From Pararhizobium capsulatum DSM 1112 (GTDB taxonomy: Bacteria; Pseudomonadota; Alphaproteobacteria; Rhizobiales; Rhizobiaceae): 64,000 nucleotides of DNA. Shown here piece after piece: positions 1-9,555 of the stretch. The stretch lies in assembly GCF_030814475.1 (NCBI RefSeq), contig NZ_JAUSVF010000001.1:3230001-3294000 (forward strand). Direction: 5' to 3'. Each line of letters opens with the position of its first letter. Position 1 is the first letter of the stretch. The position numbers were made by a program, and so were the translations under genes. The notes under the pieces were generated by a model. It searched no databases and had not been told where the DNA came from. It saw only the letters and a program-made list of their open reading frames with translations.

Positions 1-529
1 CGAGGACAACGGCTCCTATCTCGAACACCTGCTGATCGGCGGTGAGCTGGATGTCGCCGTCATGGTCATCTCCAACCTGCGCGATCGCATGGCGCTGCAG
101 GCCGAGATCATCGAAACCTCGCCTTATCGCCTCTGGTTGCCCCTCGGGCATCCTCTGGTATCGGCCGATATCATCTCGGTTGCCGATATCGCCAAGGAGC
201 CGTTGATCATGCTCACGGTCGATGAAATCGAGGAAAACACCGGCAAGCTCTTGAGCGCGCTCGGCGCCCGCCCCCATGTCGCCTTCCGAACCCGCTCGGT
301 GGAAGCCGTGCGCAGTCTCGTCGCCACCGGTGCCGGTATCGCGCTGCTACCCGATCTCGTCTACCGCCCCTGGTCGCTGGAAGGCGACCGGATCGAAAGC
401 CGCGATGTCTCCGGCGCTCTGCCGGTCGTGCAGGTTGGCATGGTCTGGCGCAAAGGCTCCGGACTGCCGCAATCGGCGAAGGATTTCATCGGGGTTGCCG
501 AGGCGTTGAGGAGCGGAAGAAACCGGTAA
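1..529 (+). CDS. LysR-family transcriptional regulator, C-terminal part (5' truncated by window edge)
   Basis: The reading frame is open from base 2 to the stop at 527-529. It encodes about 175 residues of an effector-binding domain: a strand reading ELDVAVMV, an LPLGHPL segment, the hinge-type run LVATGAGIALLPDLV, and a helical end. This is the periplasmic-binding-like C-terminal domain of LysR regulators; the helix-turn-helix lies outside the window. An internal ATG at 62 is not the true start. The gene points towards the putrescine-type transporter operon that follows, separated by 127 bp holding a perfect palindrome with a T-N11-A core, so it probably controls that operon. The effector cannot be told from sequence. 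Confidence 0.85.
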   Translation, partial: EDNGSYLEHLLIGGELDVAVMVISNLRDRMALQAEIIETSPYRLWLPLGHPLVSADIISVADIAKEPLIMLTVDEIEENTGKLLSALGARPHVAFRTRSVEAVRSLVATGAGIALLPDLVYRPWSLEGDRIESRDVSGALPVVQVGMVWRKGSGLPQSAKDFIGVAEALRSGRNR

Positions 530-536
530 ATTCGAC

Positions 537-559
537 TGATATCGGAAATTCCGATATCA
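537..559. promoter_or_regulatory. Perfect 23-bp palindrome, probable LysR-type operator
   Basis: The half-site TGATATCGGAA is repeated exactly as its reverse complement around one central A. The inner part has the T-N11-A spacing typical of LysR boxes (T at 542, A at 554). It lies just after the LysR stop and 98 bp before the ydcS-like start. No T-run follows, so a terminator is less likely than an operator. Confidence 0.6.
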
Positions 560-656
560 CCTTTCTGATTAATGAATTTGCGAATGCGCCAAAACCAAGG
601 CACCTTTTCATCCGGGAACAATACCGCCTTGAAGCGGACAAACCGGGAGACTGAAA

Positions 657-1817
657 ATGAAGCGTCACCTTCATTCGTGCACTGCGCTTGCCCTGTCCTT
701 CACCTTTACCGCCCATGCCTTTGCCCAGGAGCCGCTGAAAGAGATCGGCGCTGGAGAAGGCGAAGTTTCGATCGTTGCCTGGGCCGGTTACATCGAGCGC
801 GGCGAAACTGACAAGAACTACGACTGGGTCACTTCCTTCGAGAAGGAAACCGGCTGCAAGGTCAGCGTGAAGACGGCCGCCACCTCGGATGAAATGGTCG
901 CTTTGATGAACGAAGGCGGCTTCGATCTGGTCACCGCCTCAGGTGACGCATCGCTGCGCCTGATTGCCGGCAAGCGCGTCCAGCCGATCAACACTGACCT
1001 GATCCCGAGCTTCAAGACCGTTGATGAGCGCCTGCAGAGCGCGCCCTGGAACACCGTCAAAGGCGTGCATTACGGCGTCCCCTATCTCTGGGGGCCGAAC
1101 GTCCTGATGTATAACACCGAAGCCTTCAAGGGCGAAGCGCCCAAGAGCTGGAACGTCGTCTTCGAAGAAATGACCCTGCCGGACGGTAAGTCCAACAAGG
1201 GCCGCATCCAGGCCTATGACGGCCCGATCCACGTCGCCGACGCCGCCCTCTACCTCAAGGCCCACAAGCCGGAACTCGGCATCAAGGACCCCTACGAGCT
1301 GAACGAAGACCAGTACAAGGCAGCCCTCGATCTGCTCCGTGTCCAGCGCACGCTCGTCGGCCGCTACTGGCACGATGCCATGATCCAGATCGACGACTTC
1401 AAGAACGAAGGCGTCGTCGCCTCCGGCTCCTGGCCCTTCCAGGTCAACCTGATGCAGGCCGAAAAGCTGCCGATCGCCTCGACCTTCCCGGAAGAGGGCG
1501 TCACCGGCTGGTCGGATACGACCATGCTGCATGCCGAAAGCGCCCATCCAAACTGCGCCTACAAATGGATGGAGCATTCGCTCTCGGCCAAGGTGCAAGG
1601 CGACGCTGCTGCCTGGTTCGGCGCGGTTCCATCCGTCCCTGCTGCCTGCAAGGGCAATGAACTGCTGACCGACGCAGGTTGCTCCACCAACGGCTTCGAC
1701 AACTTCGACAAGATCAGCTTCTGGAAGACCCCGACGTCGAAGTGCGAAAGCCAGGGCGAGTGCGTGCCCTATCACCGTTGGGTTTCGGACTATATCGGCG
1801 TGATCGGCGGCCGGTAA
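657..1817 (+). CDS. ydcS: Putrescine/spermidine-type ABC transporter substrate-binding protein (YdcS-like)
   Basis: This is a 386-residue periplasmic binding protein of the PotD/PotF superfamily. Residues 1-23 form a signal peptide ending in AFA, with cleavage before Q24. The mature protein starts with VSIVAWAGYIE, typical of polyamine binders, and has YGVPYLWGPNVLMYNT, which lines the ligand pocket in this family. The start is supported by GGGAGAC upstream. It heads an SBP-ATPase-permease-permease-aldehyde dehydrogenase operon, the same gene order as E. coli ydcSTUV-ydcW, which is the main reason for the name. Ligand inferred: putrescine or a related amine. Confidence 0.82.
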   Translation: MKRHLHSCTALALSFTFTAHAFAQEPLKEIGAGEGEVSIVAWAGYIERGETDKNYDWVTSFEKETGCKVSVKTAATSDEMVALMNEGGFDLVTASGDASLRLIAGKRVQPINTDLIPSFKTVDERLQSAPWNTVKGVHYGVPYLWGPNVLMYNTEAFKGEAPKSWNVVFEEMTLPDGKSNKGRIQAYDGPIHVADAALYLKAHKPELGIKDPYELNEDQYKAALDLLRVQRTLVGRYWHDAMIQIDDFKNEGVVASGSWPFQVNLMQAEKLPIASTFPEEGVTGWSDTTMLHAESAHPNCAYKWMEHSLSAKVQGDAAAWFGAVPSVPAACKGNELLTDAGCSTNGFDNFDKISFWKTPTSKCESQGECVPYHRWVSDYIGVIGGR

Positions 1818-1846
1818 GTCCGGTAGCTTTTAAACCTGAAAGAATG

Positions 1847-1973
1847 CCCTCACCCTAACCCTCTCCCCCAAAACGAGGAGAGGGGACGACAGAGTATGCC
1901 GCTTGTCCCTTCTCCCCGTTTACGGGGAGAAGGTGCCCGCCCTTCTTCTCTAAAAGGAGGGCGGATGAAGGGC
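1847..1973. repeat. RIME-like palindromic mosaic element (copy 1)
   Basis: An intergenic composite of hairpins. The left part contains CCCTCACCCTAACCCTCTCC, followed by CTTCTCCCCGTTTACGGGGAGAAGG and a GGGCGGATGAAGGG end (pieces given separately). It matches the other RIME-like copies in the window. Its right end includes AAAGGAGGGCGGATG, which imitates a ribosome binding site and start codon for the next gene. Confidence 0.75.
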
Positions 1974-1997
1974 AACAAACCGAATTCCGGAGCACCC

Positions 1998-2992
<995 letters not shown>

Positions 2993-2996
<4 letters not shown>

Positions 2997-3943
2997 GCGC
3001 CGCAGCCCATCAATCCATCCTGCCGGAACGATCAGGTTTTACCCGGCGTCTCTCGGATTTTCTCTGGCGGCATCCGCATGTTCTGCTCGCCATCCTGCTC
3101 GGGCCGCCAGTCCTCTGGCTCGGCATCATCTATCTCGGTTCGCTGTTTGCCCTGCTCCTGCAGAGCTTCTTCTCGATCGATGATTTCTCGGGCCTCATCA
3201 ACTACGAGTTCACGCTCGCGACCTACAAGCAACTGCTGATCCCGGCCAATTTCGACATCATCCTGCGCACCGTCGTCATGGCGGCGCTGGTGACGCTCGC
3301 TTCCGCTATCATCGCCTTCCCGATCGCTTATTACGCCGCGCGTTATGCCAGGGGAAAATGGAAGGCGATCTTCTATCTCGGTGTCATGCTGCCGCTATGG
3401 TCGAGCTATCTGGTCAAGATCTATGCCTGGAAGCTGATCCTCGCCAAGGAAGGCATCGTCACCTGGGCGCTCGCCAAGCTGCATCTGCTCTGGGTTCTCG
3501 ACGCCTGGCTTTCGCTTCCGATCGTCGGCGGCAACTCGCTGTCGATCAGCTACACCGGCACCTTCATCGTCTTCATCTATGTCTGGATGCCCTTCATGAT
3601 CCTGCCGATCCAGGCGTCGCTGGAGCGCGTACCCGGCAACCTCATCGAAGCTTCCGCCGATCTCGGCGGCAATCCGGCCCAGACTTTCCGCCATGTGCTG
3701 TTTCCACTGGCGCTGCCGGGCATCGTCGCCGGCTCAATCTTCACCTTCTCGCTGACGCTTGGCGATTACATCATCCCGCAGGTCATCGGCTCTTCTCGAC
3801 TGTTCATCGGCCAGGCGGTCTATGCCCAGCAGGGCACGGCCGGCAACATCCCGCTCGCCGCCGCCTTCACCGTCGTCCCGATCGTCATCATGGGGCTTTA
3901 CCTCTGGATGGCAAAACGCATGGGGGCCTTCGATGCGCTCTGA
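2993..3943 (+). CDS. ydcU: ABC transporter permease, polyamine type (YdcU/PotB-like)
   Basis: A 316-residue inner-membrane permease with about six hydrophobic segments; the first runs [19 protein letters not shown]. The cytoplasmic EAA loop that docks the ATPase appears as [27 protein letters not shown]. The start overlaps the ATPase stop by four bases (ATGA), implying translational coupling. It pairs with the permease that follows to form the heterodimeric channel. Confidence 0.88.
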
Positions 3944-4745
3944 CCGCTCCTCCGCTCCGCTCGCCCTGAAGATCGCCGCCGGTGCCGGCCTCGCCTTCCT
4001 GCATGTGCCGATCCTGCTCATCTTCCTCTATGCCTTCACGACGGAGGAAAAGAGCTACCAGTTCCCGCCGCCGGGCCTGACGCTGCAATGGTTTGCCGTC
4101 ACCTGGAACCGGCCGGATGTCTGGGCTGCCCTCTCGCTCTCGGTGAAGGTCGCCAGCATCGCGACCGCCATCGCGCTGGTGCTCGGCACGCTCTGCGCCG
4201 CCGCCGTCAGCCAGACGCGCTTCTTCGGCCGCGAAACGATCTCGCTGCTCGTCATCCTGCCAATCGCGCTGCCCGGCATCATCACCGGCATTGCGCTGCG
4301 ATCGGCCTTCTCGATGGCCGATATCCCGTTTTCGTTCTGGACCATCGTCCTCGGCCACGCCACCTTCTGCGTCGTCGTTGTCTACAACAATGCCGTCGCC
4401 CGCTTCCGCCGCGTCTCCGGCTCGCTGATCGAAGCTTCGATGGATCTCGGCGCCGATGGCTTCCAGACCTTCCGCCACATCATCCTGCCGAATATCGGCA
4501 CGGCCCTCTTGGCCGGCGGCATGCTCGCCTTCGCGCTATCCTTCGACGAGGTCATCGTCACGACCTTCACCGGCGGTCAGCAATCCACCCTGCCGATCTG
4601 GATGCTCGAAGAGCTGATCCGCCCGCGCCAGCGCCCCGTGACGAACGTGGTCGCCATGGTGGTCGTGCTCGTCACCTTCCTGCCGATCCTGGCGGCCTAT
4701 TACCTCACCCGCGACGGCGACCAGATCGCCGGCGCCGGCAAATAA
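3933..4745 (+). CDS. ydcV: ABC transporter permease, polyamine type (YdcV/PotC-like)
   Basis: The second permease, 270 residues, with about six membrane segments and the EAA loop [25 protein letters not shown]. The start at 3933 ([13 protein letters not shown]) overlaps the upstream permease by 11 bases. The frame is open further upstream, but those codons fall inside the previous gene. Only 15 bases separate the stop from patD, so the whole set is one transcription unit. Confidence 0.88.
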   Translation: MRSDRSSAPLALKIAAGAGLAFLHVPILLIFLYAFTTEEKSYQFPPPGLTLQWFAVTWNRPDVWAALSLSVKVASIATAIALVLGTLCAAAVSQTRFFGRETISLLVILPIALPGIITGIALRSAFSMADIPFSFWTIVLGHATFCVVVVYNNAVARFRRVSGSLIEASMDLGADGFQTFRHIILPNIGTALLAGGMLAFALSFDEVIVTTFTGGQQSTLPIWMLEELIRPRQRPVTNVVAMVVVLVTFLPILAAYYLTRDGDQIAGAGK

Positions 4746-4760
4746 CCAAGGGAGACACAC

Positions 4761-6188
4761 ATGGATACCGAACTCCTGATCGGCTCGCGCTTCGAAGCAG
4801 GCACCGAAGCCGAGGAACAGATCCTCAACCCGCGCACCGGCGGCAAGATCATCGATCTGCCGGAGGCATCATACGCGCAGATCGAAGCGGCGGTTGCCGC
4901 AGCCGAGAAAGCCTTCGACAGCTGGGCGACGACCACGCCGGCCGAACGCTCCGGCTACCTCCTGAAGATCGCCGACGCCATCGAAAGCGAAGCCGATGCC
5001 TTCGCAGCGCTCGAGGCGCTCAACTGTGGCAAGCCGATCAACGCCGTGCGCAATGACGAGCTGCCGGCGATCGTCGACTGCTGGCGCTTCTTCGCGGGCG
5101 CCATCCGCTCCATGCACGCGCCGGTCGCGGGCGAATATCTCGCAGGCCATACCTCGATGATCCGCCGCGATCCGGTCGGCATCATCGGCTCGATCGCGCC
5201 GTGGAACTATCCGCTGATGATGATGGCCTGGAAGCTGGCGCCCGCGATTGCCGGCGGCAACACGGTCGTCTTCAAGCCCTCCGAACAGACGCCGCTTACC
5301 GCCTTGAAGATGGCGAAGCTGCTTGCAGGCATCCTGCCGGAAGGCGTCGTCAACATCATCCTCGGCCGTGGCGAGACTGTCGGCAATGCCCTGATCAACC
5401 ATCCGAAGATCGGGATGGTCTCGATCACCGGCGACATCGCCACCGGCAAGAAGGTGCTTGCCGCCGCCGCGAAGACGGTAAAGCGCACCCATCTCGAACT
5501 CGGCGGCAAGGCTCCGGTCATCGTCTATGACGACGCCGACCTCGAAGCCGTGGTCGCCGGCATCCGCACCTTCGGCTATTACAATGCCGGTCAGGACTGC
5601 ACCGCCGCCTGCCGCATCTACGCGCAGGATGGCATCTACGAGAAGCTGGTCGCCGACCTCTCCTCCGCTGTCTCGACCATCAAGTACAACCTCGCCGACG
5701 ACACCGAAAACGAGATCGGCCCGCTGATCTCCAAGCGCCAGCGCGACCGTGTCGCAAGCTTCGTCGAGCGCGCCACCGAGCAGAAGCACATCGAGATCGC
5801 CACCGGCGGCGCGCTAGGCAGCAAGGACGGCTTCTACTTCCAGCCGACCGTGGTTGCCGGCGCGACCCAGGACGACGAGATCGTTCGCCGGGAAGTCTTC
5901 GGGCCGGTCGTCTCCGTCACCCGTTTCAAGGAAGATGGCGAAGCCGTCCGCTGGGCGAACGACAGCGACTACGGCCTTGCCTCTTCCGTCTGGACCAAGG
6001 ACATCTCCAAGGCGATGAAGGCGGCTTCCCGCCTGCAATATGGCTGCACCTGGATCAACACCCACTTCATGCTGACCAACGAGATGCCCCATGGCGGCGT
6101 CAAGCAATCCGGCTACGGCAAGGACATGTCGATCTACGCGCTGGAGGACTACACCGCCGTTCGCCACATCATGATCAATCACGGCTGA
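4761..6188 (+). CDS. patD: Gamma-aminobutyraldehyde dehydrogenase (aldehyde dehydrogenase superfamily)
   Basis: A 475-residue NAD(P)-dependent aldehyde dehydrogenase of normal length. Visible parts are the Rossmann segment IAPWNYPL, the SITGD turn, the catalytic glutamate in LELGGK, the nucleophilic cysteine in GQDCTA and the PHGG-x-K-x-SGYGKD C-terminal motif. It closely resembles E. coli PatD/YdcW and sits in the same place, behind a ydcSTUV-like transporter. The expected reaction is oxidation of 4-aminobutanal, made from putrescine, to GABA in the cytoplasm. Betaine-aldehyde or other aminoaldehyde activity is possible. AAGGGAG lies upstream of the ATG. Confidence 0.88.
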   Translation: MDTELLIGSRFEAGTEAEEQILNPRTGGKIIDLPEASYAQIEAAVAAAEKAFDSWATTTPAERSGYLLKIADAIESEADAFAALEALNCGKPINAVRNDELPAIVDCWRFFAGAIRSMHAPVAGEYLAGHTSMIRRDPVGIIGSIAPWNYPLMMMAWKLAPAIAGGNTVVFKPSEQTPLTALKMAKLLAGILPEGVVNIILGRGETVGNALINHPKIGMVSITGDIATGKKVLAAAAKTVKRTHLELGGKAPVIVYDDADLEAVVAGIRTFGYYNAGQDCTAACRIYAQDGIYEKLVADLSSAVSTIKYNLADDTENEIGPLISKRQRDRVASFVERATEQKHIEIATGGALGSKDGFYFQPTVVAGATQDDEIVRREVFGPVVSVTRFKEDGEAVRWANDSDYGLASSVWTKDISKAMKAASRLQYGCTWINTHFMLTNEMPHGGVKQSGYGKDMSIYALEDYTAVRHIMINHG

Positions 6189-6244
6189 TGGTTTTGATCC
6201 CCCGGGCGACGGTTTCGGGGATTTTTCTGAGGATGCCCTGCTTA

Positions 6245-6276
6245 CTCCCTCTTCTCCCAGTCGGCAGAAGAGGGAG
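6245..6276. repeat. Degenerate RIME-like hairpin (copy 2)
   Basis: An 11-bp inverted repeat, CTCCCTCTTCT against its reverse complement, with a 10-nt loop, about 55 bp after patD. The arms match one hairpin of the larger RIME-like elements in the window. It may serve as a transcription end, but no T-run follows. Confidence 0.6.
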
Positions 6277-6331
6277 GCCAGCGGCCCAACGCCACCGGAA
6301 ACGAAACGGATTGATTTCGCCCCTGAATTCT

Positions 6332-6346
6332 TGATAAAGGCAATCA
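6332..6346. promoter_or_regulatory. Candidate iron-responsive operator (TGA-N9-TCA, RirA-type)
   Basis: TGA, nine bases, then TCA, in the 75 bp upstream of fhuF. Rhizobial iron-responsive operators bound by RirA have this form. The motif is short and could occur by chance; the support is its place ahead of two iron-siderophore genes. Confidence 0.4.
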
Positions 6347-6361
6347 TCTTTTTATCTCGAA

Positions 6362-6392
6362 CGAACAGCTGACCGCAGGCGGCAGCTGTTCG
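6362..6392 (+). promoter_or_regulatory. Perfect hairpin immediately upstream of fhuF start
   Basis: A 10-bp perfect inverted repeat, CGAACAGCTG, an 11-nt loop, then CAGCTGTTCG, ends 14 bases before the GTG at 6407. In RNA it would fold next to the ribosome binding region. It could be an operator or a translational control hairpin; no T-run follows. Confidence 0.5.
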
Positions 6393-6406
6393 AATCCGGT
6401 GGCGCA

Positions 6407-7171
6407 GTGAGCATCGCTTCTTCACACGACATGAAAAACGCATTCGGGCCGTCCAGCCTGAAGGCGGTTTTTGCTGGCGAGCACGCCTGGTGCGGCGAGA
6501 AGATGATGCTCTCGGAGGAGCTGGAAGGCGCGACGACGCTGACAGAATTCTTCTCCTCCGGGGCATTTACAAAAGCGCTGGACGCCTATGCCGCCGACAA
6601 GGATGGCGCAGACCGCCGCGCCATTGCTTCTATGTGGTCGCTCTACTATTTCTCGGCACTCACCATTCCCTATATCGTCGCCCGCCGCTTCCATCAGGAA
6701 CTGCCCGTCGATATGGCAGCCATGTCGATCGCGCTTGGCGAGGATGGATTGCCCCGCGCCTTTGGTCTGCCCGGTGAAGGTTCATGGCACGAAGGAAGCG
6801 ATGATGATCTCCTGTCCTTCGTCGCCCCGTTGGTGCGCGATCATCTGACCGTGATCGTCCAGCATTTGAAGGCCCATTGCGGCATCGCTCCGAGACTTGC
6901 CTGGAACAATGCCGCCGTTTACATCGACTACGCCTTCAATGCCACGGCGCGCGGCGAAGCTTCTGACGCGAGCAAGTGGGCCTCAAAGGCGCTTTTCGAA
7001 GAGCAATTCCTTCCAGACGGAACGCTTAATCCCTTCCGTAATTGTTTGCGCCATGAAGCTCATGGCGAACAGACGATCTGCCGTCGGAAGGTTTGCTGCC
7101 TGCGCTACAGGCTGCCGGGCATTCCGAGCTGCGGCGAGCTGTGCGCTCTTCCCGAACAAAGAAAGCAGTAA
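6407..7171 (+). CDS. fhuF: Siderophore-iron reductase FhuF family protein
   Basis: A 254-residue cytoplasmic protein whose last 30 residues carry the FhuF-type [2Fe-2S] site: CC, ten residues (LRYRLPGIPS), C, then GEL and C. FhuF proteins reduce ferric siderophores to release iron. The spacing CC-X10-C-X3-C differs from the CC-X10-C-X2-C described for E. coli FhuF. The start is a GTG; an ATG at 6431 (MKNAFGP) is a credible alternative. The next gene begins two bases after the stop and encodes an iron-siderophore binding protein, so the two form one iron-acquisition operon. Confidence 0.83.
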   Translation: MSIASSHDMKNAFGPSSLKAVFAGEHAWCGEKMMLSEELEGATTLTEFFSSGAFTKALDAYAADKDGADRRAIASMWSLYYFSALTIPYIVARRFHQELPVDMAAMSIALGEDGLPRAFGLPGEGSWHEGSDDDLLSFVAPLVRDHLTVIVQHLKAHCGIAPRLAWNNAAVYIDYAFNATARGEASDASKWASKALFEEQFLPDGTLNPFRNCLRHEAHGEQTICRRKVCCLRYRLPGIPSCGELCALPEQRKQ

Positions 7172-7172
7172 G

Positions 7173-8279
7173 GTGATCCGTTTCCTCGTTGTCTTCGTCG
7201 CCCTTCTCCTGGGGTTTGCATCGCCATCGCTCGCTGACGGTCGATGGCCGCTGACCGTAACCGATGCCATGGGCCGAAGCGTGACCATCAAGGCCAAGCC
7301 CAAGGCAATCCTGCTGGGCAGTGGCTTCAATCTGATCGCCCTGTCGTTGATCGATCCCGATCCCGTGAGCCTGCTTGCTGGCTGGTCCGGCGACATGAAG
7401 GGCGACAACCCGGAGATCTACACGGATTTCGTCGAAAAATTTCCGAAGCTCGCGGATGTGCCGATCATCGGTAACGGCACCGGCGAAGGGCTTTCGATGG
7501 AAACCATCCTGACGCTGAACGCCGATCTCGCGATCATGGCCAACTGGCAGGCCGAGACCGAGCTTGGCAAGCGCGCGATGGAATATATGGAAAGCACCGG
7601 CGTACCCGTCGTCGTCGTCGACTTCAACAGCGACGCACTAAGGAACACGCCAGACAATATGCGCCTTCTCGGCCGTATCCTTGAGCGCGACGAGCAGGCC
7701 AATGCGTTTGCCGATTTCTACGAGCAGCATCTGAAGACGATAACAGACCGCGTGGCCGCCCATCCCGAGCCCGGCCCCACCGTGCTGATGGACGCCTTCC
7801 CGAACCCGGATCGCTGCTGCTACGCCTATGGCGTCGGCGGCCTCGGCGAATTCATCGCCATCACCGGCAGCCGCAACATCGCCGACAAGAACCTGCCACG
7901 CCAGGGTGGCACTGTCAGCAGCGAATTCCTGATCGGCGCTGATCCGGAAGTCTATATCGCGACGGCCTCGCCAGGCGGTACCTACAGCGTGTTCTCGGTC
8001 GGCCCGGGGGTCGATCCGGAAGAAGCTCGCCGTACGTTGGGAGAGGCGGTGAAGAACCCCATCCTCGCCAATCTCAAGGGCGTGCAAGAAGGCCGCGTGC
8101 ACGGGCTGTGGAATTTCTTCAACGCAGTTCCGCTAAACATCCTCGCGGCCGAGGCCTTTGCCCATTGGCTGCGACCGGACATTTTCGCCGATGTCGATCC
8201 GGATGACAGCTTGAAAGAAATCAACGAGCGCTTTGCCGCGGTTCCTTTTCGCGGCGCTTATTGGATCAGCCTGAAGTGA
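7173..8279 (+). CDS. Iron-siderophore ABC transporter substrate-binding protein
   Basis: A 368-residue class III (FecB/FhuD-like, Peripla_BP_2) binding protein. I chose the GTG at 7173 because it gives a clean signal peptide (MIRFLVVFVALLLGF, cleavage near SLADG); the frame is open back to 6897 but that part overlaps fhuF. Typical features are the start TVTDAMGRSVTI, the segment LNADLAIMANWQ and a long helix linking the lobes. No permease or ATPase lies next to it, so its membrane partner must be elsewhere. It is coupled to fhuF. Confidence 0.8.
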   Translation: MIRFLVVFVALLLGFASPSLADGRWPLTVTDAMGRSVTIKAKPKAILLGSGFNLIALSLIDPDPVSLLAGWSGDMKGDNPEIYTDFVEKFPKLADVPIIGNGTGEGLSMETILTLNADLAIMANWQAETELGKRAMEYMESTGVPVVVVDFNSDALRNTPDNMRLLGRILERDEQANAFADFYEQHLKTITDRVAAHPEPGPTVLMDAFPNPDRCCYAYGVGGLGEFIAITGSRNIADKNLPRQGGTVSSEFLIGADPEVYIATASPGGTYSVFSVGPGVDPEEARRTLGEAVKNPILANLKGVQEGRVHGLWNFFNAVPLNILAAEAFAHWLRPDIFADVDPDDSLKEINERFAAVPFRGAYWISLK

Positions 8280-8283
8280 ATGC

Positions 8284-8311
8284 AAAAAGGCGACCGGGAA
8301 ACCCGATCGCC
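8284..8311 (-). terminator. Intrinsic terminator of the DUF892 gene
   Basis: Read on the minus strand, GGCGATCGGG, loop TTT, CCCGGTCGCC and then TTTTT: a 10-bp stem with one G-T wobble plus a T-run, 43 bp past the stop of the DUF892 gene and directly after the convergent binding-protein gene. Confidence 0.75.
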
Positions 8312-8354
8312 CATTGTTGCGCCCACACACCGAGGTGGCGGAGGCACATACAGG

Positions 8355-8855
8355 TCAAGCGGCCTTCTTGAGGGCCGTTGCGTTGACCGATGTTTCTGCA
8401 AGCGCCGTCAGATCATGGTCGGTCTTGCCTTCCTGCTGCAGAGTTTCGTCAAGCAGCTTGACCGCGTCGTTGAGGCCAAGCATTGCAGCCCACGTCTTCA
8501 GCGTGCCATAGCGGGCCATCTCGTAGTGCTCGACAGCCTGAGCCGTGGCCAAGAGACCGGCGTCGATTGCCGGCGAGCCTGCGAATTCTTCCAGGATTTC
8601 CTCGCCTTCCTCGACAATGCCGTCGATAGCGGGACATGTCTTGCCGACCGCGCGCTTGCCGAAGATTTCAAAGACCTGCTGCAGGCGCTCCAGCTGGCCT
8701 TCGGTCTCCTCGCGGTGCTTCTCGAAGGCTGCCTTCAGCTTCGGGCTCTGCGCGCCCTTGGCCATCTTCGGCAATGTCTTCAGGATCTTGCGCTCGGCAT
8801 AATAGACGTCCTTGAGCATGTCGTAAAACAGATCTTCCAAACCCTTCTGGGCCAT
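8355..8855 (-). CDS. DUF892 ferritin-like protein (YciE/YciF family)
   Basis: A 166-residue, mostly helical protein with the family's opening GLEDLFYDMLKDVYYAERKILK, a four-helix ferritin-like bundle, and glutamates and histidines spaced as possible metal ligands (EKHREETEGQLERL, AVEHYEMARYG). YciE/YciF proteins are linked to osmotic or general stress; their biochemical role is not settled. The start at 8855 follows AGGAGGACAACGG, a strong ribosome binding site, although the frame is open back to 8972. It is a single-gene unit with its own terminator. Confidence 0.85.
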   Translation of the reverse strand: MAQKGLEDLFYDMLKDVYYAERKILKTLPKMAKGAQSPKLKAAFEKHREETEGQLERLQQVFEIFGKRAVGKTCPAIDGIVEEGEEILEEFAGSPAIDAGLLATAQAVEHYEMARYGTLKTWAAMLGLNDAVKLLDETLQQEGKTDHDLTALAETSVNATALKKAA

Positions 8856-9013
8856 ATCCGTTGTCCTCCTAATGGTCACGGTGTCGATCATCGACTGACA
8901 GACAACGGCATGGGCTGGACATTGTTCCTGCGCGAAGCGAAATCGTTGATAGCCTTGATGCATGGCTTCCATCGCCCGGCCCTGCTCCCTATATTGCGCA
9001 GGGAGGCTTTTGA

Positions 9014-9532
9014 ATGATCTGGATAATTCCTGCGCTGGCGGGCATTCTCATTGTGTATTTCGCCATGCGCTCGTCGCGGTTCCGGCGGTTCGCCGAACCG
9101 GTACTCAGCGTATTTGTGGCGATCGGTCTCATGGTCGCGTTCGTGATCTGGCTGACAGACGACAACAGCAATTCGGCATCTAAGCCAACGACGGAACGGC
9201 CCGCTCCCCTCATCACGCCGGAGCAACTGGTTTTGGAAGGCCTCGGCTTCGAGCGCAACGGCACCGACCTGAGCTTCCGGGCCACAGGCTCCGTCCGCAA
9301 CACCAGCGGCGCCTTCCTCGATTATTTCAAGCTGACGGCCATCCTCGAAGATTGTGCAGAAACCCCGTGCCGCCTGATCGGCGAGGACACCGCGCTTATT
9401 CTTGCGCGCGTACCCCCGGGAGAAAGCCAGTCAATCAGCACCTTCTTCACGTTTCCGAACCGGCTCGGACCAATCCTGCGCACACCGCGCTGGACGACGC
9501 GGATCGACAGCGTATCAGGGCACAATCTGTAG
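9014..9532 (+). CDS. Small two-helix membrane protein of unknown function
   Basis: A 172-residue protein that I do not recognise. Two hydrophobic helices lie at about residues 1-17 and 28-46; the rest is a predicted periplasmic domain with beta-like pattern (FRATGSVRNTSGAFLDYFKLTAIL) and a cysteine pair, CAETPC. The domain recalls small immunoglobulin-like or FxLYD-type domains, a weak resemblance. GGGAGG lies just upstream of the ATG. It is divergent from the DUF892 gene and convergent with the Rieske gene. Confidence 0.7.
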   Translation: MIWIIPALAGILIVYFAMRSSRFRRFAEPVLSVFVAIGLMVAFVIWLTDDNSNSASKPTTERPAPLITPEQLVLEGLGFERNGTDLSFRATGSVRNTSGAFLDYFKLTAILEDCAETPCRLIGEDTALILARVPPGESQSISTFFTFPNRLGPILRTPRWTTRIDSVSGHNL

Positions 9533-9555
9533 GCTGATCCTCACTCACCCGGGCA

